Assembly: GCA_030146285.1 (NCBI GenBank)
Contig: JASLBZ010000076.1
Coordinates: forward strand, 1-11,522
From: Neisseriaceae bacterium
GTDB lineage: Bacteria > Pseudomonadota > Gammaproteobacteria > Burkholderiales > Neisseriaceae
Direction: 5' to 3'
DNA: 11,522 nucleotides
Part shown: positions 1-6,935 of the stretch, piece after piece
How the letters are laid out: every line of letters begins with the position of its first letter
Position numbering within the stretch: position 1 is the first letter of the stretch
Program-made: the position numbers and the translations under genes
Notes under the pieces: generated by a model
What the model was told of the DNA's origin: nothing
The model's input: the letters and a program-made list of their open reading frames with translations, nothing else
The model's database searches: none

Positions 1-73
1 TGCTTTTGAAAAATAGTGCTGCTAATCTAATAAAAAATATATTAAAAAATGCAGCAAACCCCTGGGAGAGATT
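1..73 (+). promoter_or_regulatory. Leader upstream of the malonyl-CoA decarboxylase gene
   Basis: This AT-rich stretch ends in a GGGAG Shine-Dalgarno core at 64-68, five bases before the ATG at 74. A weak promoter-like pair, TTGAAA at 6-11 and TAATAA at 28-33 (16-base spacer), can be drawn. Two frames could instead be the tail of an upstream gene: one ends AFEK-stop at 14-16. Another stays open to a TAG at 78-80, overlapping the next start by seven bases and ending NPWERLC. The window is cut too close to decide whether this is an operon-internal junction or the operon promoter. Confidence 0.3.
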
Positions 74-1474
74 ATGTTAGAAATTCCTAGTAATTTTATC
101 GACCGCGCTTTTAAAAGTTGGCTACCCAAGGCATGGTTAGGTAAAAAATCAGAAGGCCGCGGCATCAGCAATCAACAAAAATCATTGGCATTGTCATTAA
201 CACCTTCTTTGCCCGATGAAGAATTGCAAGCATTGCGCGACTGGATTAATACCTGCCTTGCCGATGAAGGTTGCCAAGCCACCACACGAGCGCGCTCTGC
301 GATTTTGGGCAGCAATTTTTTGCAATTAAACAAACAAGGTCGCCTGAAATTTATGCGCTTATTGGCCATGGAATACGGTGTCGATGAACAAGAGATTCAA
401 GCAGCCATTGCCAATTGGCAAACCTTATCAAGCCAAGGTGATTTGCTACAAAAAGCACTGGCAGAACACCATTTGCGTGAAGCCTTAACACCAGCAAGAT
501 TCAAGTTACTCAAGCATTTTAGTAGCTTGCCATCGGGGGTGAAATTCTTGGTGGACATGCGTGCTGAAGCCTTGTCTTTACTCAAAAAGCACCCAGAACT
601 AAAACCTTTAGACATTGATTTAAAAAGCCTCTTTACCTCTTGGTTTGATATTGGTTTATTGCAATTGGAACAAATTGGCTGGCAATCAAGCGCCGAAGTT
701 TTGGAAAAGTTAATCGCTTATGAAGCCGTTCACACGATTCAAAGTTGGAGCGATTTAAAAAACCGCTTAGATTCGGACAGGCGCTGCTTTGCATTTTTTC
801 ATCCCAATATGCCACACGAACCCTTGATTTTTGTAGAGGTAGCTTTGGTTAACGGCATTGCCAATAACGTACAAGCATTATTGGATGAAACAGCTCCGGT
901 TGAGAACATTAACCAAGCAGACACTGCAATTTTTTACTCGATTTCCAATGCTCAGCGAGGTTTGGCAGGCATTAGTTTTGGCAATTATTTAATCAAACAA
1001 GTTGTGGGGCAATTGCAAGGTGAATTTGCGCAGTTAAAGAACTTTGCCACCCTCTCACCCGTGCCGGGTTTTGTATCGTGGCTTAAGCAATTAGACAAAG
1101 ACAAATTAATCGCTTTGTCTGGCGGTGCCGATTGGGTTATTGGCATTGAAAGCGACTTAACCGAAAAGAATTTAAGTCGATTGCCCGAAAAAGAACAAAA
1201 ATCCTTACAACAATTGATGCTGCATTATTTAAGCAAAGAAAAAGGTGCCAATGCCGTTGCCAAAGACAGTGTTGCTCATTTTCATTTAAGCAATGGCTCA
1301 CAATTGCATGAGATTAATTGGCTGGCAGATACCTCAAAAAAAGGCATGGCGCAATCAGCAGGCATGATGGTCAATTACCTTTATGAGCTGCCCAAAATCG
1401 CCAATAGAAGTTTGCAATATGCTCGCAGTGGCAGTACCGCCGTGAGCACCAAATTACAAGAACGATTGAAATAG
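74..1474 (+). CDS. Malonyl-CoA decarboxylase (MLYCD family)
   Basis: This enzyme decarboxylates malonyl-CoA to acetyl-CoA and CO2 and acts in the cytosol; no signal or membrane segment is seen. The 466-residue length fits the bacterial family. The N-terminal third (about 1-190) is the helical domain, and the rest is the GNAT-fold catalytic domain. The stretch around 295-340 follows the human enzyme closely: GLAGISFGNYLIKQVV, then TLSPVPGF, whose Ser328 matches the catalytic serine of human MLYCD. His404 in HFHLSNGS matches the catalytic histidine, followed by INWLAD (415-420) and GMMVNYLYEL (430-439). The start at 74 has a close Shine-Dalgarno, and the SDR gene follows 26 nt downstream. In this operon it may clear malonyl-CoA made during substrate breakdown, or dispose of malonate activated by the operon's ligase; that role is inference. 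This is not the multi-subunit Mdc malonate decarboxylase. The family assignment is firm. Confidence 0.95.
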   Translation: MLEIPSNFIDRAFKSWLPKAWLGKKSEGRGISNQQKSLALSLTPSLPDEELQALRDWINTCLADEGCQATTRARSAILGSNFLQLNKQGRLKFMRLLAMEYGVDEQEIQAAIANWQTLSSQGDLLQKALAEHHLREALTPARFKLLKHFSSLPSGVKFLVDMRAEALSLLKKHPELKPLDIDLKSLFTSWFDIGLLQLEQIGWQSSAEVLEKLIAYEAVHTIQSWSDLKNRLDSDRRCFAFFHPNMPHEPLIFVEVALVNGIANNVQALLDETAPVENINQADTAIFYSISNAQRGLAGISFGNYLIKQVVGQLQGEFAQLKNFATLSPVPGFVSWLKQLDKDKLIALSGGADWVIGIESDLTEKNLSRLPEKEQKSLQQLMLHYLSKEKGANAVAKDSVAHFHLSNGSQLHEINWLADTSKKGMAQSAGMMVNYLYELPKIANRSLQYARSGSTAVSTKLQERLK

Positions 1475-1500
1475 TTAAATTAAAACAAAGGAGAATCACA

Positions 1501-2244
1501 ATGAGTCAAAAAATAGCCGTGGTAACGGGTGCCAATGGTGGCTTGGGTCAAGCAATGTGCATGGCTTTATTAGAACAAAACCGAAAAGTCATTGGTATTT
1601 GTGCCCCTCAAGACAAAGAAAGCAGCGAAGCCTGGCAACAAGAGCTGCAATCTCAAGGCAAAGACATTGCCATTTATGCTGTGGATGTGACCAATTTCGA
1701 AGCCTGTGAGCAGTTTTACAAAACAGTAGAAGCCCAATATGGCGCTGTTGATATTTTAGTGAATAACGCAGGTATTACCCGTGATGCGCCGATTAAACGC
1801 ATGCAAGAAGCGCAGTGGCTAGCGGTGATTAACACCAATTTAAATGCTTTGTTTAACATGAGCCAACCGATTTTTGATGGCATGTGCCAACGTGGTTGGG
1901 GTCGCATTGTCAACATTTCGTCGCTCAATGGCGAAAAAGGACAATTTGGTCAAGCCAACTACGCCGCTGCCAAAGCCGGTATTTATGGTTTAACCAAATC
2001 ACAAGCCTTAGAAGGTGCCAAAAAAGGCGTCACAGCCAATGCCATTTCACCGGGCTATATTGATTCGCCAATGGTTCGCCAAGTTCCTGAGAACATTTTG
2101 GCCAATATTGTCGCTGGTATCCCTGTGGGTCATTTGGGAACACCGCATGACATTGCCCGAGCCGTTGTGTTTTTAACAGCGGATGATGCAGGTTTTATTA
2201 CAGGAACGAACTTGTCAGTTAATGGCGGACAGTTCATGGCTTAA
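1501..2244 (+). CDS. PhaB-like acetoacetyl-CoA reductase / 3-oxoacyl reductase (SDR)
   Basis: This is a classical short-chain dehydrogenase/reductase of 247 residues, the usual length. The nucleotide-binding TGANGGLG is at 9-16 and NNAG at 88-91. The active site is Asn113, Ser141, Tyr154 and Lys158 (YAAAK). NISSLNGEKGQFGQANY is nearly the signature of PhaB from polyhydroxyalkanoate producers, and the C-terminus (SVNGGQFMA) also resembles PhaB. The expected reaction is NADPH-linked interconversion of 3-oxoacyl-CoA, for example acetoacetyl-CoA, and (R)-3-hydroxyacyl-CoA. No PHA synthase or thiolase lies in the window, so the enzyme may serve beta-oxidation-like steps of this operon or oxidise another hydroxy acid. 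AAAGGAG at 1487-1493 lies seven bases before the ATG. The next gene starts ten bases after the stop, which suggests translational coupling. FabG is the main alternative name; the PhaB-like motif favours a CoA substrate. Confidence 0.88.
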   Translation: MSQKIAVVTGANGGLGQAMCMALLEQNRKVIGICAPQDKESSEAWQQELQSQGKDIAIYAVDVTNFEACEQFYKTVEAQYGAVDILVNNAGITRDAPIKRMQEAQWLAVINTNLNALFNMSQPIFDGMCQRGWGRIVNISSLNGEKGQFGQANYAAAKAGIYGLTKSQALEGAKKGVTANAISPGYIDSPMVRQVPENILANIVAGIPVGHLGTPHDIARAVVFLTADDAGFITGTNLSVNGGQFMA

Positions 2245-2254
2245 GGAATTAAAA

Positions 2255-3976
2255 ATGAGTTACCAAGCACCCGTTAGCGACATTGCAATGGCTTTAGGAA
2301 ACAGTACCCAAATTTATCAAATCATGGCACAAAAAGGATTTGAAGATGCCGAAGATTTGGTCAGTGCAATTTTAGATGAAGCAGCAAAATTAGCGAACCA
2401 ATCTTTTGCGCCGTTGAATTATTCAGGCGACAAAGAAGGCGTGAAATGCGCAAATCAACATGTTCAAACACCCAATGGTTTTCAGGCTGCTTATCAAGAG
2501 TTTGTCGCGGGTGCTTGGGGCAGCATTCAGTTTCCTGAAGAATACGGTGGTCAGAACCTTCCGTTTGTATTGGCTGTTGCCGTACAAGAAATGATTCATG
2601 CTGCCAATATGGCTTTGGGTTTGTGCCCACTATTGACCCAAGGCGCAGTGGAGGCCATTGAAAAGAACGCCTCAGCAACCTTAAAAGAAAAATACCTGCC
2701 CAATCTGATTCAAGCCAATTGGACAGGCACCATGAATTTAACTGAACCTCAAGCAGGCTCAGACTTATCAACGATTCGCACCACGGCAAAAAAAGAAGGC
2801 GATCATTATTTAATTACGGGTCAAAAATGCTTCATCACTTGGGGTGAGCATGATTTGGCTGAGAACATTATTCATTTGGTGTTGGCACGCCTACCCGATG
2901 CACCAGCTGGTAGCAAAGGCATTTCTTTGTTTTTAGTGCCCAAGTATTTGGTGAATGAAGATGGCAGCCTAGGCGGTAGAAACGATTGCCATGTGGTGTC
3001 GGTAGAAGAAAAAATGGGCATTCATGCCAGCCCAACCTGTGTGATGAGTTTTGGGGACAATGGCGGTGCCATTGGCTATTTGATTGGACAAGAAAACCAA
3101 GGTTTGGCTTGTATGTTCACCATGATGAACAATGCGCGCCTAACCGTTGGCTTACAAGGGGTTTCATTGTCAGAAAGCGCCTACCAATTGGCAAAAAACT
3201 ACACGCTTGAGCGCATTCAGGGCATTGCTCCGGGTTTTTCTGATTTGGGCGCTATTTATCGCCACCCCGATGTACAAAGAATGCTATTAACCATGCAGTC
3301 ACTCACCCATGGCTCCCGTTTTTTGACTTACTGGGCTTGTCAAGAAGTTGACTTAGTGGCGCAAAGCCAAGGCGAGCTGCGCCAAGAGCATGCCAATCGT
3401 TTGGCACTTTTAACGCCATTGGTTAAATCTTGGTGTACTGAAATGGCACAGGAAGTCACCTCTTTGGGTGTTCAATGCCATGGCGGTGCGGGCTTTATTG
3501 AAGAAGCAGGTGCAGCTCAACTCATGAGAGATGCCCGAATCTTACCGATTTATGAAGGCACCAACGGCATCCAAGCCTTGGATTTACTGCACCGCAAAAT
3601 CATCAAAGACCAAGCCGCAGCCTTGCATTCTTTATTGCACGAAATCCAAAGCACTTTAATGGCGGACACATCGAGAAATCAAGATTGGGCAAACATGCTG
3701 ATGCAAGCCATAAGCGCAGTACAAGTGCAAACCCAATTTGTTTTGGAACACCAAGATAACCCGCAACTGATAGGTGCTTTGGCACATGACTATTTGATGT
3801 TGCTTTCGTATGCCGTGGTGGGCTATTTGATGTGGCAACAAATGCAGCAGCCACAATCCGAAGCTTACAAAATCAGCCAGTTTTATTTGTTGCAAATTTT
3901 GCCACGCTATTTAAGCCACGAACAAAAAATCCAAACGGCATTGGCCAGTTTGGATTGTTATGATCTGCAACATTAA
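2255..3976 (+). CDS. Acyl-CoA dehydrogenase, DmdC-type (long C-terminal extension)
   Basis: This FAD enzyme introduces an alpha-beta double bond into an acyl-CoA thioester and passes electrons to ETF. I start it at ATG 2255 because AAGGA (2243-2247) sits seven bases upstream; an in-frame ATG at 2183 would overlap the SDR gene by 62 bases and add 24 unrelated residues. The product has 573 residues, far longer than the roughly 380 of short-chain dehydrogenases, and matches the 3-methylmercaptopropionyl-CoA dehydrogenase (DmdC) subfamily. The N-terminus begins YQAPVSDIAMAL, like that subfamily. The flavin/substrate motif MNLTEPQAGSD lies at 160-170 and CHGGAGFIEE at 408-417. The catalytic base is Glu434 in IYEGTNGIQA. 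Residues from about 450 form the extra helical C-terminal domain. DmdC homologues are widespread and many do not act on sulfur compounds, so the acyl chain is not known. It is encoded with a DmdB-type ligase, a pairing also found in the DMSP demethylation pathway. Confidence 0.9.
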   Translation: MSYQAPVSDIAMALGNSTQIYQIMAQKGFEDAEDLVSAILDEAAKLANQSFAPLNYSGDKEGVKCANQHVQTPNGFQAAYQEFVAGAWGSIQFPEEYGGQNLPFVLAVAVQEMIHAANMALGLCPLLTQGAVEAIEKNASATLKEKYLPNLIQANWTGTMNLTEPQAGSDLSTIRTTAKKEGDHYLITGQKCFITWGEHDLAENIIHLVLARLPDAPAGSKGISLFLVPKYLVNEDGSLGGRNDCHVVSVEEKMGIHASPTCVMSFGDNGGAIGYLIGQENQGLACMFTMMNNARLTVGLQGVSLSESAYQLAKNYTLERIQGIAPGFSDLGAIYRHPDVQRMLLTMQSLTHGSRFLTYWACQEVDLVAQSQGELRQEHANRLALLTPLVKSWCTEMAQEVTSLGVQCHGGAGFIEEAGAAQLMRDARILPIYEGTNGIQALDLLHRKIIKDQAAALHSLLHEIQSTLMADTSRNQDWANMLMQAISAVQVQTQFVLEHQDNPQLIGALAHDYLMLLSYAVVGYLMWQQMQQPQSEAYKISQFYLLQILPRYLSHEQKIQTALASLDCYDLQH

Positions 3977-4023
3977 AACAAGAAAAACACCGTCACTGTA
4001 CTGAGCACACAAAGGAAAAGCCC

Positions 4024-5445
4024 ATGTTAATTAATGGTCAGTGGCGAATCGCAACAGCGCAATTCGCCATCACAAACCCCGCCAATAATGCTGTGATTGG
4101 CCATGCACAAGAAGCTTGTGCACACGATATTGAAGATGCGATTGCTGCGGCACATATCGCTTTTAAAACATGGTCGTGTAGCAGTGCTTATGCTCGTGCT
4201 GATGTGCTGATTAAAGCCCACCAGTTGATGCTCGAGAAAAAAACCTTCTTGGCCAACTTGATGACCGAAGAACAAGGTAAACCATTAAAGGCAGCCTTAA
4301 ACGAGGTGCAATACGCCGCTGATTTCTTAATATGGTTTGCCGAAGAGGCCAAAAGAATTGGTGGCAGTAGCATTGCGTCTGCGCGTGAAAACCAGCGTTT
4401 TATCACCCGTAAGCAAGCCATTGGTGTGGTCGCTGCCATCACGCCTTGGAATTACCCGATTTCCATGATTACCCGAAAAGTTGCCCCTGCTTTGGCAGCG
4501 GGCTGCACCATTGTCTTAAAACCAGCAGAAAGCACCCCTCTTTGCGCAATTGAGGTGTTTAAAATCTTGGAAGAAGCTGGCGCCCCTGCCGGCGTAGTTA
4601 ACTTATTAACCACCTCAAAACCCGAGGCCACTGGTAAAGCCTTTTGTGAAGACAAACGCATTAAAAAACTGACGTTCACAGGCTCAACCGAAGTGGGCAT
4701 TCACTTAAACACCATGGCAGCGTCCAGCTTAAAACACGTTTCGATGGAGTTAGGTGGTCATGCACCGGCGATTGTTTGTTGCGATGCCAATCCAGAGCAT
4801 GCCGCCAAAGGTTTGGGTTTGGTGAAGTTTTTAAATTCAGGTCAAGCTTGCATCAGCCCCAATCGAATTTTTGTACACCACAGCATTTACCAAGACTTTT
4901 TAGACACCATGACCCAGCGCACACAAAAACTCAACGTGGGCTCGGGATTCGATACCAATGTGGCTATCGGTCCTTTGATTAACCAAAAAGCCATTACAAA
5001 ACTAGAAAACCAAGTGGCCGATGCGATTAAAAAAGGTGCCAAAGTTTTATGTGGTGGTCATGTGTTAACAGGGCCTGAATTTGATAAGGGGCATTTCTTT
5101 GCGCCAACCGTTTTGGCTGACATCACCGAAGACATGTTGATTTACCAAGAAGAAACCTTTGGTCCGATTGCAGCGGTCATGCCTTTTCATTCAGAAGAAG
5201 AAGTGATTAACAAGGCAAACGACACCGAATACGGCTTAGCTGCTTATATTTATACTGAGAATTTTTCTGTGGCAAATCGACTTATGGAGGCATTGAATTT
5301 TGGCATTATTGGCATTAATGACATCAACCCCACCAGTGCAGCAGCCCCTTTTGGCGGCATGAATTTAAGTGGTTTAGGACGAGAAGGAGGAAAAGAAGGC
5401 ATTGAAGCGTATTTAGAAACCAAACTATGTGGCTACGTCATTTAA
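4024..5445 (+). CDS. NAD(P)-dependent aldehyde dehydrogenase, GabD-like
   Basis: This is a non-acylating aldehyde dehydrogenase of 473 residues, closest by eye to succinate-semialdehyde dehydrogenase GabD. It should oxidise an aldehyde to the free acid with NAD(P)+. Visible residues are Asn143 in TPWNYP, the GSTEVG loop (220-225), general base Glu242 in MELGGH, nucleophile Cys276 in GQACISPNR and Glu377 in EETFGP. SGLGREG (449-455) near the end is GabD-like. Glu242 argues against a CoA-acylating methylmalonate/malonate-semialdehyde dehydrogenase, which lacks this base. Arg151 (MITRK) matches one carboxylate-binding arginine of human SSADH. The second, the residue six before the catalytic Cys (Arg334 in human), is Leu270 here. 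The redox-switch cysteine two residues after the nucleophile is Ser278. The substrate is therefore probably not succinate semialdehyde. AAAGGA at 4011-4016 lies seven bases before the start, and the gap from the dehydrogenase gene is 47 nt. Confidence 0.9.
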   Translation: MLINGQWRIATAQFAITNPANNAVIGHAQEACAHDIEDAIAAAHIAFKTWSCSSAYARADVLIKAHQLMLEKKTFLANLMTEEQGKPLKAALNEVQYAADFLIWFAEEAKRIGGSSIASARENQRFITRKQAIGVVAAITPWNYPISMITRKVAPALAAGCTIVLKPAESTPLCAIEVFKILEEAGAPAGVVNLLTTSKPEATGKAFCEDKRIKKLTFTGSTEVGIHLNTMAASSLKHVSMELGGHAPAIVCCDANPEHAAKGLGLVKFLNSGQACISPNRIFVHHSIYQDFLDTMTQRTQKLNVGSGFDTNVAIGPLINQKAITKLENQVADAIKKGAKVLCGGHVLTGPEFDKGHFFAPTVLADITEDMLIYQEETFGPIAAVMPFHSEEEVINKANDTEYGLAAYIYTENFSVANRLMEALNFGIIGINDINPTSAAAPFGGMNLSGLGREGGKEGIEAYLETKLCGYVI

Positions 5446-5533
5446 CACCATCATCCCAAGCGCAATTACTTTAATTCATACAAACAACAATGAATTGCGC
5501 GACGATACGTGAGATCTATTAGGAGAAATAGAA
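5446..5533 (+). promoter_or_regulatory. Permease leader with two competing inverted repeats
   Basis: The largest gap of the gene cluster is 88 bases. It holds a perfect 8-base inverted repeat GCGCAATT / AATTGCGC (5460-5467 and 5493-5500, 25-base loop). A second repeat of seven bases, AATTCAT / ATGAATT (5473-5479 and 5490-5496, 10-base loop), shares bases 5493-5496, so both stems cannot form together. No T-tract follows either stem. AGGAG at 5521-5525 is the ribosome binding site, eight bases before the ATG. The repeats may be a regulator site, an mRNA processing or stability element, or chance. Confidence 0.4.
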
Positions 5534-6934
5534 ATGTTTGCCAAAAAAAGAGAATATGGTGCCGAGCAGCCCTACTCACTCGGAATATTAAGATTGCGAC
5601 TACCCGGTATTCATTACAAACTTGAAATACCTGATATGTTGCAAGGCATGATTCTTTGCGTCGTCCCCTTAAGCATTACCGCTATCATGACACAGCTATT
5701 GGGCATTCCTTTTGAAATTGCCATTGCTTTTGTGGTGATTAATAACTTTTTGTACTTATTGCACACTTCTTTTGGTGATCCTGCGGTGTCAGGCTGGATT
5801 ACGGCAGGTTTACCGCTTTACATTGCCTTTTTGATGGGTTTTCCTGAGGGGGAAGCCCGAATCTTGGCATTGATTGCCCTGCAATTAACCCTTGCTGTGG
5901 TGTTTTTATCCATGGGAATTTTCCGTGGTGCCGATTCACTGGTCAAGAAAATGCCTAACTCGATTAAAGCAGGCATTTTAATCGGTGCTGGCATCACCTC
6001 AATTTCATCTCAGTTTGCTGCTGAGGGCCGTGTTTGGAGCATGCCCATTACCATTTTATTTGGTGGATTATTTGCTTTATTCATGTTGTTTTCAAAAACA
6101 GCTGAACCATTAAGAAAACGCTATTCGGCCTTTCGCTACATCGCTCAATATGGTATCGCAATTCCTTTTTTAATCGCCTATGCCTTGGGTATTCTGATTG
6201 GTGAAGTTGGCATGCCAACCTTACAGTGGGGCTTTGTTTCTTTTCCCATCAAAGAAATCATTAACAACTACACCGTTATTGGTCTAGGCATGCCGCCTTT
6301 GCAATACTTTATTGATGCTTTCCCATTGGCTTTGGCTGCTTACATCATCGCTTTTGGTGATGTACTGGTGATTGATTCTTTGTTCAAAACGGCCCAAAAA
6401 GCACGACCAGATGAAAAAGTGGTATTCAGTCCACGTCGAAATAACTTGATTTGCGGCATTCGCAATGCTTTACAAGGCTTGTTTTCTCCGATTATCGGCA
6501 TGGCGGGTCCTTCTTGGACAGCCGGTCAAGTTTTGGTGATTAACCGCTACATCAATACCGATCGCAAAGGCATGGACAGCTATTGGGGTGGTGCCACCAG
6601 CATTTATTGGGGCATGAGTTTTGCCATGATGTCCTTGCCCATTGTGTCATTGTTAAAACCTGGTTTGAATGTAGGCATGGCCATTACACTGCTGATTCAA
6701 GGTTATTTGTGCGGTTATTTGGCCATTGAGATTTTATCCAAAGGTTCTAATTTAGAGCGTGGTGTCGCCGTGATTATTGGCTCAATTTTGGCCATTAAAG
6801 GCGCAGCTTGGGGTTTGGGTATTGGCTTTGTATTGTACCTACTACTACAAAAGCAGTGGGTTAAACAAAGAAGTACCGACGTTGATGATATTAAAAACAC
6901 ACCTGAGTGCGATAAACCATTGGAGGTCAATTAA
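5534..6934 (+). CDS. UraA/SulP-fold permease (SLC23/SLC26-like), substrate unknown
   Basis: This is an inner-membrane transport protein of 466 residues, mostly hydrophobic, with about 12-14 membrane segments. The first begins near residue 35, after a basic cytoplasmic N-terminus, and the last ends near 439. The final 25 residues are charged and soluble, so there is no STAS domain as in typical SulP transporters. Conserved-looking points are SGWITAGLP (86-94), where the fold has its half-helix TM3, and the TM8 region AFGDVLVIDSLF (273-284) with Asp276 and Asp281. After these comes an NCS2-like stretch, RRNNLICGIRNALQGLF (301-317), then GMAGPSWTAG (322-331), resembling the N-x-x-x-x-x-G region of NCS2 proteins. 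Nucleobase transport is the best-known activity of NCS2, but the neighbours handle CoA thioesters and aldehydes, so an organic anion is a more likely cargo. That is inference. The ligase gene begins one base after the stop, so the two are translationally coupled. Confidence 0.75.
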   Translation: MFAKKREYGAEQPYSLGILRLRLPGIHYKLEIPDMLQGMILCVVPLSITAIMTQLLGIPFEIAIAFVVINNFLYLLHTSFGDPAVSGWITAGLPLYIAFLMGFPEGEARILALIALQLTLAVVFLSMGIFRGADSLVKKMPNSIKAGILIGAGITSISSQFAAEGRVWSMPITILFGGLFALFMLFSKTAEPLRKRYSAFRYIAQYGIAIPFLIAYALGILIGEVGMPTLQWGFVSFPIKEIINNYTVIGLGMPPLQYFIDAFPLALAAYIIAFGDVLVIDSLFKTAQKARPDEKVVFSPRRNNLICGIRNALQGLFSPIIGMAGPSWTAGQVLVINRYINTDRKGMDSYWGGATSIYWGMSFAMMSLPIVSLLKPGLNVGMAITLLIQGYLCGYLAIEILSKGSNLERGVAVIIGSILAIKGAAWGLGIGFVLYLLLQKQWVKQRSTDVDDIKNTPECDKPLEVN

Positions 6935-6935
6935 C

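Noticed and set aside
2183..2254. In-frame upstream ATG for the acyl-CoA dehydrogenase
   Set aside because: It overlaps the SDR gene by 62 bases, adds residues unlike the family, and lacks the Shine-Dalgarno that precedes ATG 2255.
2361..2789. 142-codon open frame on the minus strand
   Set aside because: It lies wholly inside the acyl-CoA dehydrogenase gene, antisense to conserved motifs, and its translation has the Leu/Ser/Trp-rich look of a shadow frame.
4024..5445. CoA-acylating malonate-semialdehyde dehydrogenase (MmsA/Bauz type) to feed malonyl-CoA decarboxylase
   Set aside because: The general base Glu242, absent in CoA-acylating enzymes, is present, and the C-terminus is GabD-like.
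6777..6935. In-frame upstream ATG for the acyl-CoA ligase
   Set aside because: It lies inside the permease coding sequence; ATG 6936 has a TGGAGGT ribosome site and yields the normal family length.
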